64,000 bases of DNA. It comes from Trichaptum fuscoviolaceum (Eukaryota; Basidiomycota; Agaricomycetes; Hymenochaetales; Trichaptaceae). Made by a program: the position numbers and the translations under genes. Of the stretch, positions 48,046 to 59,825 are shown piece by piece. The notes beneath the pieces are model-generated. The model saw only the letters and a program-made list of their open reading frames with translations. It was not told the DNA's origin and did no database searches. The stretch is taken from NCBI GenBank assembly GCA_910574455.1, contig CAJSYZ010000005.1:5084001-5148000 (forward strand), given 5' to 3'. The stretch's first letter is position 1; every line of letters starts with the position of its first letter.

Positions 48046-49544
48046 TCACGAAGGAGGCGGTGGTGGAGGAGCGGGTTCACCTGTCGGAGGTGGCGGAGGG
48101 GGAGCTGAGTTCGGTGGTGGTGGTGATGCACTTGAGGCCGTAGCATGGCCACCGTAGCCTTGCTGAGCATAGTATTGTGCATATTGTTGCTGTTGCTGAG
48201 CCATCCATTCCTTGAATTCGGGAGTATTGACATCATATCCATACGCAGCCCTGCGTCAACGAGTTTAAAATGTAATTACGATAATGAAAGGCGCAGGTCG
48301 ACTCACCAGTAAGCTGCGTAAGCGTCTGTGTCACTGGCAGCCGGCGCTCCTGCGTGTTGGCCGTTCGCGGGACCAGAACTGCCGTCGGGAGCTGGTGGGG
48401 GTGCACCTGGAGGCGGAGGTGGTGCTTCACCAGGCGGGGGCGGAGGAGCTTGGCCACCCGGCGGCATGTACCCCTAGGTCCCAGTGATTAGAAGACTTGA
48501 CAGCACACTGCAAGGTATATAACTAACCCCATATGATGCACTATAGGCAGCATACGCAGCCTGTGCTTGGTGTAACTCCATCTGCTGACGTTGCATAGCA
48601 GCTTTGGCCTTCTCATGCTCCGAACGGACGACTTCCAGCAGGTCCTCCGTCAAAGCTTTTGCTCGCATAACTTGTTGTTCATCAGGTCCCCTGGGTTGGT
48701 CTTAGAGACAAACATTTAAGAAGAGAAAGAAACCAATCTCATACGTTATGTGGATATGCATAGGTTCATCTGATTCCCGACCCGTCTCCGCGTCAACGAA
48801 TCCGGATCCTTGTCCTTTTATCTGCACCCTCGTTCCTGTTTCTTGCTGGATGTATTTCACAAACAAGCCTGACGGCCCAACGACCTTCGCACGAACGTTG
48901 AAGTTACGCAAAGTCTCGATTCCGACATTCAACTTTTCTTCTGGCCATTTCCTCTACATATAGCACTCAGCACGGCCACTTTGAATTGAATGTAAAGACA
49001 TACCCGCTCTCTTCGCACATCCTTCTTGTCCTCAACTAAAGATCCGAGTTCCATAGATATCAACTCGTTGACTTTCGCTACGGCTTTGTCCATCTGTTCC
49101 TTCGTTGAAGCAGAAATATGGAGGTAGAGCGGGGGATCCTTATCGGTTGCCTTCAGGCGATCTGGATACCAGACACCCTTCGTTGTCACTGAAGCTCCCG
49201 TTTCTTCGTTGATCTGCAATAGACAATATTAAACAACTGCTGTCTGTACTTTCGATGCATGGACATACCTGCTCCTGAGTTGACCCCCTAGTCAACAGAT
49301 AGCGGTTCCGAACATCATTTATATCGATATCGTATATGAATGCTCCATCATGAGGATCTTTCGGGCCCAACATACTGCCACCAGAACCTCCCGAGCCTCC
49401 AGCAAATTGTGCCGCGATTTTGGCTGCGATGGCAGCTGCAGCCGCCGCCGCCTCACTCGCGGATTTGCTGTCCTCTGCTTTCTGAGCTTTATGGGAAGAG
49501 CTTCCCTCATCGCCAGCCTGGTCCCACTTGCGTTTAGACGACAT
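48046..49544 (-). CDS. KH-domain RNA-binding protein, KHDC4-like splicing factor
   Basis: Six exons (49544-49269, 49213-49004, 48953-48745, 48690-48528, 48473-48307, 48250-48046) sum to 1230 bases, 409 residues. The N-terminus has a basic nuclear-type start (MSSKRKWDQ) and an Ala-rich helix. A first degenerate KH domain (about 80-165) has INEETGASVTTKGVWYPD and PLYLHISAST. A second KH domain of the SF1/STAR style (about 175-250) has RAKVVGPSGLFVKYIQQETG and MHIHITGPDEQQV. The tail is rich in Tyr, Gln and Pro runs, with AAYGYDVNTPEFKEW. This order matches animal KHDC4/BLOM7 and their fungal relatives, which bind pre-mRNA and the spliceosome. Nuclear location is inferred. Confidence 0.87.
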
Positions 49545-49685
49545 CGAGGAAGGGAGGTACGAGGTTGAGAAACAGATCAGTGCTCTGAGAGTTTGGAAGG
49601 ACTTTCGAGTGTTATTGCCAGTGCCTCATTCGGAAGTTAAATCAGACGGCTTTGCCAAACACTCGCACTGGCACTGCCAGCGGTA

Positions 49686-50219
49686 CTTGCAGTGCAGTCT
49701 CCTACTCAGACCCTCCCACGGGCGGATTGGCTAAAGCCTCAGGGTCCGTGAAAAGTTTGCTGGACCCTTAATCCTCCCGCTAGGGAGGGTCTGATGCCAC
49801 CTTTTTAGCCGAGACCCGCTCGCTGTAAGGGTCTACCCTCGACCATCGTTAGTCGTGGGAACTCCGCCAATGCGGAGGGCCGACACTCCTTTAATTCCTT
49901 CCACCACTTCATGCAAAACATCTTTATGGACCATTTGTATTTAGAAGCACATGAAACTCTGCCTTACTCACAAGTTTCGTGCTGAGTTTATGTAAATACT
50001 TTATTATAATTATCAGCTTGTATCATGTCACAAGTACAGCTTTTCCACGGTACTCGATGAGCGGGGGAGGACCCTTACGACGAGCGGACTTCGGCTAGCA
50101 AAGGTGGCGCCAGACCCTCCCTAACGGGAGGAAAAGGGTCCCCCTCAACTTTACATGGACCCTGAGACCTCGGTCTCTTCCGAACCGTGGGAGGGTTTGG
50201 GTAGGAGACTGCTTGCAGT
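49686..50219. mobile_element. Non-autonomous inverted-repeat DNA transposon (MITE-like) with 8-bp target duplication
   Basis: The direct repeat CTTGCAGT occurs at 49686-49693 and 50212-50219. Between them lies an element of about 518 bases whose ends are long imperfect inverted repeats of roughly 165 bases each (49694-49860 against 50211-50045). They share CAGTCTCCTAC, ACCCTCCCACGG, CTCAGGGTCC, GGGAGGGTCTG, GCCACCTTT and CGTAAGGGTC or near versions. No coding capacity is seen, so it would need a transposase in trans. An 8-base target duplication fits the hAT group, but the superfamily is not proven by terminal bases alone. It sits about 140 bases upstream of the KH gene start. Confidence 0.8.
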
Positions 50220-50390
50220 ACTCTGGCTCGATTCAATCTCTTTGTTTCTTACCATTAACCATTCATAAATAAGTCTAACATCATTCTTTCTTACTCACAC
50301 TCATAACTACACCAAGTGACTTTTTAACTCGGGTCTGCTCATTCATGTTCCTTCGGTCAAAATTCGGAGCGTACCTCAGGCTGTTACCAT

Positions 50391-51063
50391 TCAAGTTGAT
50401 GTTGACTCTCTTCCTTGCTCTTGCTCATCTATTTTATCGTCCCCTGATATGATGCTGATGTCTCTGCTGCTACTGAAACTTGTGGCTTCTCTAATTTCTG
50501 GAGGTAATTGCACCGAAAGAAGAATCTTCGCTCTTTCGTCACTCTCCGAAACTTCGAAAAAAGGAAATATTCCCTTCGTACGAAAAGCAGCCTGCAATAA
50601 AAGCAACAAGCGCGTCAGGGCTCAAAGAAAAGTCCTGAGCATCTTGGTATCTGTGCGCGGAATCACAAGGACGAAGCTGGGAACTGGTGATGGTCTAAAT
50701 AGAGGCAATCGCCGTAGCCATAGGGGAAAAAACTCTCCAGTCGGTCAAATTTTCTATGTGTACGTCTGTCTTTTTTTCGGACTACTAGGAACTAGCAGCG
50801 AAAGATTAGTACATACAGTAGCTGTCGAAGGGAGTATTGATACTGTCACTATGATCCTTTCTGTATCGAGTATTGCAATTTTCCGAGCAATGTTCACGAT
50901 TCTAAGCTTAACAGTAAGCAACGTCTTGGTATGTAAAATAATCAGGAATGCTCACGAAGCTCGTAGGATGTCACAGGAAAACTCGAAGGAGACTTTGTCT
51001 CTCGATCAGCTTCTGCCAACCTCAGACAATGACTTTCGAAGCAAAAATACGCATTGGTTTTGA
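50391..51063. other. Possible remnants of a membrane protein gene
   Basis: On the minus strand 50600-50391 reads like a polar C-terminal tail (VSESDERAKILLSVQLPPEI, then SSSRDISIISGDDKIDEQEQ) preceded by a good acceptor. On the plus strand 50740-51063 is an open frame with hydrophobic segments (VYVCLFFGLLG, FTILSLTVSNVLVC). The two overlap in opposite directions and neither forms a complete gene. I list them as unresolved. Confidence 0.25.
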
Positions 51064-51792
51064 GTTCCGAGGGCAGTTTTAATTGAACCTCCAAGGAGAC
51101 GAGCTTTTAATGTGCATAAGGTCAAAGGACGCTTGACACATACAGCTCATACTGACACTGGACACCTTCAAGTTATCTTGTCCGTGTAGTCACCGTTCTC
51201 CATGCATTGCGGTCCCAACGAGGATTGTAATGACTTTGAACCATACACTGACGAAATATATATGTACTAGTACACACTACTGGGCATCCTCTTACTATCT
51301 TCTCAGATATGACTTCACTACTATACTAATACCTCAAAAACTTTCTCTGTTGCTTAGGCTCCTAATTGCTACTACTCCCTTTCATGCCATACATCTGAGC
51401 ATATGATTTTGACCTTACATGTATTTATTGCTTTAATTTCGGTGGACAGATTAGGTGAACCCTTTTCTATTATTAAATTGATTCTTGTTGGAAACGCTGC
51501 AGAGCGAATGTACTGTACATGCTGTGTTACGCGAAGACTCGGAAGCGATTGTATTGTGTGGACCGTGGCGCGTCGTGGAATTCAAGTTTCTATCACGTGC
51601 GTGATGGCCTCGAGAACGCGACGCGGATATTTTGACATGTTTGTGGGCGTGTGGTCAAGTTCGTTTCCTTTACATAAATAACTTGGCCTTTCCGCTCATT
51701 TCGTCTGCCACCACCGTGCATGAGCACCGTCACGACGCCTCAAAACTATCTATCTTACTCTGTAAAAACGGCGATACCTTTTAGAGTCTGGT
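51064..51792. other. Promoter region of the cyclin gene
   Basis: No gene seen. ACGCGA-type sequences (GAACGCGACGCGG near 51615) lie about 180 bases before the cyclin start and could be weak MCB-like sites; this is inference. Confidence 0.35.
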
Positions 51793-53606
51793 ATGGCATC
51801 TAATATCCCTGTAAGCTTTTGTCCAATACTCCACCGGTGAACGTGCTTCAACATCTAACTTGTTCAACAGACACGGCGAGTAACGCGGGCGACTCGCATT
51901 ACAGTCAAGGAGAACGAGAATGCCAATGCAAGGACGACCAGGACAACGCGCTCGAAGCCCCCATCGGCGAATGGAGGTATTTCTGCGAGTGGACCGAGCA
52001 AGACGGTTGGAGCCACTGATGCCGCGCAAGGCAAACGAAAGCGAGAGGCCTTGGGCGAAGTGACTAGTAAGGCGGTCAACAACAACAAGTCGAAAAGTGT
52101 GCCGGACTCGAAAGGGAAAGGGAAGGATGCTGTAGTTAAACCTGGTAAATCTACTGGAGCTACGACAACGGCCACTCGTGTCCCCTTGCGTGCCATCTCT
52201 ACTCGCTCGAAGAACATCAACGATGATGGAACGTCCATCGCTCATCCTAAGAAGCCTGCTCCTGTCGTTGAAATTCCTGCGACTTCAGACGCAACTCGCC
52301 GGGCCACCACTCGAACAGCTATCTCCACATCTACTATTGCTCGCAAGATCACAGTACACAAAAAGGCTCCTTCAATCGAAGAAGTAGAGCAAGAGGAGGA
52401 GCCCTTACATAAGAAAAGGCGTACATCTTCCGAGGTTGGGGATGAAATTCAGTTAGAGACTATTGATGAGGAACATGATCTAGTATCAGAAGCGATTCTT
52501 GAGCCGGAGAATGCTGTCGTGGAAGAGCAGGACTGGGATGACTTGGACCGAGAAGATGATGACGATCCGCTCATGGTCAGCGAGTATGTCGTCGAGATCT
52601 TCAATTACTTGAAGGTAGTCGAAGTGAGTTGGTCTGGTTCATTGATATATTATTCATAACTGACACATTTTAGCAAACAACTATGCCGAACCCAAACTAC
52701 ATGGAGAATCAGAAGGAGCTTGCATGGAAGATGCGTGGCATCCTTATGGACTGGTTGATCCAGGTTCACTCTCGCTTCAAGCTGCTTCCCGAAACCCTCT
52801 TCTCCTGCGTCAACCTGATTGATCGCTTCCTATCTGCACGAGTTGTTTCTCTCGCTAAGCTTCAACTTGTTGGCGTGACTTGTATGTTCATCGCTGCGAA
52901 GGTCGAGGAAACAGTCGCACCCTCAGTTAGTAACTTTGTTTACTGTGCAGACTCCTCGTATACCGAGCAAGAGATTCTTCAAGCGGAGAAGTACATTCTC
53001 AAGACTTTGGATTGGAACCTCAGCTATCCCTGTCCATTACATTTCCTGCGTCGTATCAGTAAAGCGGACGACTACAATGTGCAAGTTCGGACAGTAGGAA
53101 AATATCTCGTTGAGATCGGATGTCTTGAATGGAGGTTGCTCGCGGCTCCTCCATCTCTAATGGCAGCAGCTTCGATGTGGCTCGCCCGTCTCATCCTAGA
53201 TCAAACGGAATGGGTGAGCTCTATTTTGCTCGGCTTCTCGATTGGTTCACTAATGCATTTCGTTAGACACCTAACCTCCGTCACTTTTCCTCATACCCTG
53301 AGCAAGCTCTCATTCCCACTGCGAATCTCATCTTGAACTACGTTCTGAAGCCTATTCAACACGAATCGTTTTACAAGAAATATGCGTCCAAGAAGTACAT
53401 GAAGGTCAGTATATTAAACATGTCCTTGCTACTTGATCATCTTCTAACCATATCAATAGGCTAGCGTGTTCGTGCGTGAGTGGGCTCTCCAGCACTGGCC
53501 AGAACGAAGCATGCCCCGTCTCGAAGAGGACCTGCCGATACTCAAGGAAGAGGCGAGCCAGCGCTTAGCGGAGCTTGAAGCTTTGCGAGAGCACGAAGGT
53601 GCTTGA
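51793..53606 (+). CDS. G2/mitotic B-type cyclin
   Basis: Five exons (51793-51810, 51871-52623, 52674-53213, 53267-53404, 53460-53606) sum to 1596 bases, 531 residues. The first exon encodes only MASNIP. The N-terminal 250 residues are basic and disordered and contain a destruction-box-like REALGEVTS, the APC/C recognition form RxxLxxV. The cyclin box follows, with YVVEIFNYLK, the conserved MRGILMDWLIQVH, LFSCVNLIDRFLS and LQLVGVTCMFIAAKVEE. The second cyclin fold has LHFLRRISKADDYNVQVRTV and ASMWLARLIL. B-type cyclins activate Cdk1 for entry into mitosis. The short first exon was chosen because the only good upstream Met joins in frame across 51811-51870. Confidence 0.93.
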
Positions 53607-54301
53607 TTCGATACGTCGTTTTTATTTCACGATGCGACACGACAGAGCAACCTAACTGGTCATCACCGAGTCATAACTTCACCTTTTCATATCTTTCATC
53701 AATTGTACCATCCAACCCACACACGCATGCCCTTCATGATATCGTTCTCATCGTCCATGCATCGTCCTGTCATACCAGAAATCATAAACTTGTCCTTTTA
53801 TATACTATCTATCATCCTACTTTTCTCGATTGCTTTTTCTACATTTATTCACACGACTTGCTACGGCAGCGACGAGTAAAGCTTACGCTCCCTGCAATAT
53901 TACCCAGTCGATCTGTCGTCGCTTTCTACGCACCTTTCTCCCTTTCTAGTACATGTGTGTTCCTAGTTTTGAATTCGAAGATGTGCCATACGTATACCAG
54001 ATGTCCATCTACTCATTAATTCTGAGAATCTGTAAATATACCAAAAGGCACAGCCAGAATGAATTCAAGTAATGGGTGATGTTAAGCTTCAGTTTCGTCT
54101 ACTGTAGTGGTTGAGTTTAGACCATCTGAAACGGCACTAGAGCGTTTTCACACACAAAATTAAAGATAAAAGGCACGGCAATATATAACGCAAACAAATA
54201 TCGATAACTACATAATATCCCACTCATTTGCCACTTTGATCTTTTACTGAGACTAAATAAGTGTAACAGCGCCTGGCTGAATGACCTATAAAATAGACAA
54301 T
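53607..54301. other. Convergent intergenic stretch
   Basis: AT- and pyrimidine-rich 3' regions of the cyclin and peroxidase genes. No gene seen. Confidence 0.5.
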
Positions 54302-55578
54302 TTACGACGGGCAGTCGGCGAGGTCGAGATCACCGTTAGGGCAAGCCGGAATTTGAGTAGCTTGGCCCGGGTCTGTCGCGAGGACTGGGAAAGGCGACGC
54401 GCAAGCCTGTCGGAGATCCTGAGGGCCAGTACCAGCCGGGAATCTAGTGTCCTTCGTTAGAGATGCTACAAGACAGATAATTACTCGTTGACTTACGTTG
54501 CGGGCTTTCCAAGAGGCGGAACGGGTGTGGGCAAGACCTCAGTGCAGTCAATGAGGGTGGAAGGGTCATGGCCGACGACAGCAAGTCTCGCCATTGCGCT
54601 CTGGAAGTTCGACATCATCAAAGCTTGGTTGTCTGAATATTTGAATTAATCACTACTCAAGGAAACATGAGAACAGAAGCCACTTACCAACCATGGATTG
54701 CCATTCGCAAGCAGTGCGCTGGTCATTCGCGAACAAGAAATCAGACTGGAGACGCATCTCTCCAGATGCCGGGAGGGGGGAGTCGACCTCGGCACCATCG
54801 GAGTTGTTGACACCGAAGGGAACACCGTTACCGACGAGAAGTGTTTCGAGGAAGAACTGAGTATCGAAGGTGAAAGGCGTGGAGTCGAACGGTACGGCTT
54901 GGTGACCAGGGACAAGCGTGTCCGAGCGAGCAATGGTATGCGACACGAGCAAGTGGACGAGATCAGTGGGCGAGAAACCGGCATCTGCCATACGGTTAAG
55001 GATTGTGTCCGCGTCGCTCTGGGGGAGGGGGACAGTGCCATCATCGGCCGGGAACGTCGCATTCGGGCGGCCAGCCAAGAACTGAAGCTGAGGTGCGCCA
55101 GGGCAGTTTGTGATACCAAGAGCACCGGCAAACTGGATGAGGTCTCCAGCCGTGACGTTGTGACGGGTCAAGAACGGCGAAAGAGCATCAACGGAATCAT
55201 CGATACCCGCGTTCGCGGCGAAGTTTGTCTCGATCTCGGAGAAGATAATCATCGAGCCGTCGGCACCGGTACCCTTGAGAGCACCAGACATCGAGAAGCC
55301 AATAGCATCGTGGAAGGTGAGACGCAGAGACTCATGCGCATCCTCTCCACATTCACCCTCGAAGAGGTTGTCCATCAGATCATCCCTTAGGGCGAAAAAG
55401 GCGCAGCACTACATAGAAGATATCAGAAATGAGATACTGTAGAATTTGGATGAGGACATAGACATACAGCCTCGTTGCTAGCGGTGTTAACGCCATCTGG
55501 GCAAGCAACACGTCTGGTGATTGCAGCGCTGGCGACGGCAGCGAGGGCAACAGTTGCAACTGCGAGCTTGAAAACCAT
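54302..55578 (-). CDS. Class II secreted manganese peroxidase
   Basis: Four exons (55578-55468, 55408-54688, 54632-54497, 54443-54302) sum to 1110 bases, 369 residues. A signal peptide and RR site precede [20 protein letters not shown] with the first disulphide Cys residues. The distal haem pocket is [12 protein letters not shown] (Arg and His). The proximal His lies in [11 protein letters not shown]. The three acidic Mn(II) ligands appear present: the two Glu of GEDAHE and the Asp of ARSD. The lignin-peroxidase surface Trp five residues before the proximal His is His here. So the enzyme should oxidise Mn(II) but not use the Trp route. Calcium-site and haem-edge motifs ([28 protein letters not shown]) are intact. 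The tail is short to medium. White-rot fungi use these enzymes against lignin. Confidence 0.93.
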
Positions 55579-58101
55579 AGCTGGAAAGATGCTGATACCG
55601 ATTGAAGACTCGAAGCTGAGTGCAGAACATTGCAGCTCACGCACCTCCTTTTATACGCAAGTCGGGCCCCAGTTGGCTTACCCATTTTTCGAGTTTCACT
55701 AAAGTTCACCGACCACTATCAATTACGGATTCCACGCCCTCGCCGTCCAGTACTGCACATCGTTCCCATCGGTGAGACTTGCGTTGTGAGCTGCGTTAAC
55801 CAGTGAGATGTTGCAGAGAGAGTAATCCTATGTATCGGCTCCTATGGAACCGGACAGATCATCGTAGGCGGCAGCGATGGAAGCAAAGGACACGAGCATT
55901 CGTGGGTCAAACATTCTCGTGTACCTGTGCTCCGGGACCAGTCGTGCGATATGTCAAGCTTTACAGGTAGACGGTAGCGCGATGGGTGAGTTGTTGGTGT
56001 CGTAGACCAATCAAACAATGAGATGTTCGCGAGATTGCAGAGTAAGAGGAGGGAAAACGAAAGCAAGAGCTGAGGGAAAATATGACCAATACCGAGGTAC
56101 TGGCTCATGAGCTCTGAGCAGTGTATATTCAACAGACATAAGTAGCTGACGAAGCATCGGACGTAGAGCACAGGGAGGAAGAGTTCTATCATAGGATGCA
56201 GGTCTTGAGCTAAAATCGGTCTATGGCGGGCATGAATTAGTTCAATTATAGGGCAAAACCAAGCGAGTTTCAAACGAGAGGATTATGATTCGTTGTTCTC
56301 ACTTAGCGAGGTGTTTTCGGCAAGAATAAAACATATGTTGAGTGGGGCAATGCTTGAGATATGTCGCACCGAGGCAACTAATATTAACTGTCGGGTGGGG
56401 TACCTGGAAAGCATGTTATTAATAGAAGTTGCTTGTTGCCGCAAGGTGTGAGAGACATCAAGGAGAACATACTTCTTCGAAGATCATTATGCCTTAGACT
56501 CGATGCAATGTCATGAGAAACAAATAGTTCTGTCTGTTCAACCGTGGTTCACATACGCTTCATGCACGAAGCGGGGAATCGTACTTTGAGCAAGTCTTAC
56601 GTGGAGGGATATTAAAGAAAGATTTCCGGAAATTCTAAGTTTAGTCCTCAGATGATCGTCAGGGGAATTTTCGTTTAAAAAAATGTTCTATGTTAAGACG
56701 TACCGACACTTTCGGAAGTTGCTTCTATTAGTTCCATGGCATGAAATAGCCTTCTATATTGGGGAGCGAAGTTTTATAACATACGGAAGTCGTTCACGGA
56801 GAACATAAAAGATAGAAAATACTTGTCCTGTCTTCTTGTGATCACTTCGTATATTTATGCTCATTAGTCGCCACAGAAGAGCTTCATGGCCTAATAACCT
56901 AGAGTTCAAATGTCTTCTTAGTCTGGATTCGCGAAAAGGAGGTCTCCTTGTGTTGCAACATTAATCACGTTAGTCTTCAGTGAGGTGAAAGACGTAGGCT
57001 ATTTACTCACGACAAAGTACAGTAGTACGCAGCTGATCCATGGAGATAGCTAGGAGCTGCAGTATGCTTGCGTGGAATCACGGAGAAGAGTGCAGCAGTT
57101 ATGGGAAAGCCAATCCTTTTGCCGAACTGCAGCCGTTGATAAATGATTAGAATGTTTCATTGGAGGATATCAGCACGGCTGGAAGCATCATTCAACAAAG
57201 TGTTACACGCAGAAGTAACCAGGGCGCAAAGACTATAGCTCATAGAACATAACCTTGATGGAAGACAAGCAGTCGTTGTGCTCAAACAGGCCAGTGTGAT
57301 TCCACGGTTGAGTCTTCTTTCAGGCCGAAAACGTCTGCGTGGTTCTGACTCAGATTTTGGGGTGAGATTATAATCCATAGCTCCGAGCCAACTCTGTAAT
57401 ATATGAGTATCGTCGTGAAGAGGAAGTCAGATCTGGGAACTTACGCGCACGTTGTTCCAACATAGACAGTCAAGTACAAACTTCTTATAACCCGTTGAAT
57501 CCATCGAAAAGTACGTTTAGCCAGGGGAGGAAGTGCATTTCGATAGATAGATCAATCCAATGTGTGCACTTCAAGAAAATTTCTTTCTGTGATCCGTGGT
57601 GTCTAAAATAGAGAAACGGAGCGGAAAACGGTGGTCCGACACTTCATCCATTTACTCGAGATTCCTCGGGGTTAGCGCCAGTGAGATAGTGCATTAATAT
57701 GAATCTGCAAAACTTTCCAGAGGTTCTCCATAGCTGGCGTGTCATGGGCCATACTTCAGCCCCTCCACCGTCAGGATCGTCGCCGAGTGAACACGATAGT
57801 TGGACGAGGGGTGAAGAATTGGAAGATGAACAAACCAATTAGCTTCTCACTTGGGAGACAATGGTCAGCTTGCTCAGGCAAGAGGTGTGCCGAGGATTAA
57901 TGACACTATGTTGTATTTCTTGACATGGAGGTAGGAGTTGAAAAGCGAGAGCCTGAGAGGAATCAGGGTTCAAGTTGATTATAGTGACACGTAATACAAG
58001 TTGTCCCTTTTAGGGAAGTCATGGTTAGTAAGTTGCTTCAAGCTCTATATCCGTCCGACGATCTTCTTCACCTCATACCACCACCTTCGACTTGTCTAGA
58101 A
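55579..58101. other. Long gene-poor stretch upstream of the peroxidase
   Basis: About 2.5 kb without a confident gene. A minus-strand open piece at about 57820-57644 (for example EVWPMTRQLWRTSGKFCRF) has natural composition but no start or family. The part next to 55578 is the peroxidase promoter. I did not find a convincing set of metal-response elements. Confidence 0.4.
55649..55655 (-). promoter_or_regulatory. TATA box of the manganese peroxidase gene
   Basis: TATAAAA on the minus strand, about 72 bases before the start codon at 55578, a normal spacing for secreted peroxidase genes. Confidence 0.6.
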
Positions 58102-59750
58102 ATGAAGGCATTATTGTATGACAAGGTATTCAATAGAATCTATCACTCCCCTTTCTTTCCCCAGTATCTTGGGTCAAACGCTCAAAATTTCTATCTCATG
58201 TATCAAATCATCTTCTGACATGTGGATGTCGAATCTTCAGCCACAGAGCTTCAAAGTTACTGAAATACCAGTTCCAGACGTCGCGGAGGACGAAGTCCTC
58301 ATTAAAGGTACAATCTCTATCCAATTCTAGGATCGGAGTTCCGTATACCTTACCTACGATTTGTCGTCGAAGTCAGCTACTGTGGTATGCGAGGATCATC
58401 CTAGAGCCACGTGCCATGTGCGATAGTGATCCTGCCGTATTCTCTAGGAATATGCGGAACGGACGCTCACATTCACGACGGGGAATTTATATCGAAGTTT
58501 CCGGTATGCCCTATGTTCCTGAGTGCCTAGATTCGAAGCACGGTCCCGGAAAAAGCTAACGAATTCGAAGCTCATTCCAGGACATGAGATCGTCGGAGTG
58601 ATCTTTGCGCTCGGCAAGAACGTACAAGGCTTTCACAAAGGCGACCGCTGTGTTGCAGACAACAGTGCCTCTGTCAGAAGCCTCTAACATTCTCATGCTA
58701 TGCCCACTGCTAAAGTACTTTTATCAATTAGTGTGAAAACTGCTTTTACTGCCGAAGGGGAAGGGACTTACTATGCGAGAACTTTGCCAGTAAAGGAGTT
58801 ACAATGCACGGGGGGTTTGCGGAATTTGTCACAATGTATGCATCTGTTCTCTCACTTCGCTGAAGAGAAGGGGAGCGGACGCTGATACTGACCATCTACT
58901 GTTTATGTGGGTATGGCAATTTGTTTCGCCCCTATTGAAGTCATCAGAGCAAAGTCTACACAATCAAGAACTTGAGCGACATTGAGGCTACGCTGGTGGA
59001 GCCCGCTGCTTGTGCGGTACACGGGATGGACAGGCTTCAACCACCAGTCGGGATCGAGGTCCTCCTGCTGGGTGCTGGCCCAACAGGTCTCATTCTTGCC
59101 CAGCTCCTCAGAGCAAATGGCGCACACCGGGTCGTTATCGCGGCCAATCAAGGTATCAAGATGGACATTGCTAAAAAACTTGAAGTTGCAGATGAATATG
59201 TCGAACTCGACCGCTCAAATCCCGCGAGTCAGTGGCAGAAACTAAAGCAGGACAATCCGTACGGCTTCGATGTCGTTGTAAGTCTCGGGTTTACCAGATA
59301 ACTCAGAGCTAACATAGTCTAGATCGAGGCAACAGGAGTCGAGAAGCTGGCTAATGAGTCCATCGACTACGTCCGGCGTGGCGGGACATTGATGATGTAT
59401 GGCGTATACGAGAACAAGGCGCTTGTACACTGGCCGCCATCCAAGATCTTTGGGGACGAGATAAAGGTTTCCTCAGGAATAACCGTTTCCAAATTTCTAA
59501 AGCCCAATACATTTAATAGATCATCGGCTCATTCGCACAGACATATTGCTTCCCCCGAGCAGTCGCTTACCTCGATAGTGGAAAGATCAATGTGAAAGGG
59601 ATGGTCAGTTTGTCATGATATTGGTAAAGCGTGTTGATAGTGAATTATCTTCCCAAACAGGTCACAGACATCTTTGCCCTCGAAGATTATCAGAAAGCAT
59701 TGGACAAAATGCGAAGTCGTGAAGCACTGAAGATTGCAATCAAGCCATGA
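58102..59750 (+). CDS. Zinc-dependent medium-chain dehydrogenase, polyol (arabinitol/sorbitol)-type
   Basis: Ten exons (58102-58125, 58241-58307, 58373-58384, 58448-58503, 58571-58672, 58732-58835, 58950-59277, 59323-59466, 59520-59603, 59661-59750) sum to 1011 bases, 336 residues. The MDR fold is clear: [20 protein letters not shown], catalytic zinc Cys in [22 protein letters not shown], and the structural zinc loop [15 protein letters not shown]. The Rossmann motif is [16 protein letters not shown]. The Ala-Asn pattern after VVIAAN fits NAD use. Fungal relatives oxidise D-arabinitol, sorbitol or L-threonine, so the exact substrate is uncertain. Exon 3 is only 12 bases. The exon 7 acceptor (CAGAG before CAAAG) was chosen because it keeps the frame into [20 protein letters not shown]. 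Confidence 0.9.
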
Positions 59751-59825
59751 TATACATTGATATTTGTATCCAATAATAAAGATCCGAGTTCCAATGTAAT
59801 ATGCAGTGTAAATAAATAGATGAGG

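Noticed and set aside
50449..51063. 204-codon plus-strand open frame as a complete membrane protein gene
   Set aside because: Its first half overlaps a better minus-strand coding piece, and it lacks a normal start context and introns; kept only as unresolved remnants.
54698..55390. 230-codon plus-strand open frame
   Set aside because: It is the reverse complement of the peroxidase exon 2, which has a complete catalytic set.
55618..55624. TGCACTC (minus strand), matching a metal-response element pattern near the peroxidase
   Set aside because: It lies between the TATA box and the start codon, not upstream, and a single match of this loose pattern is expected by chance.
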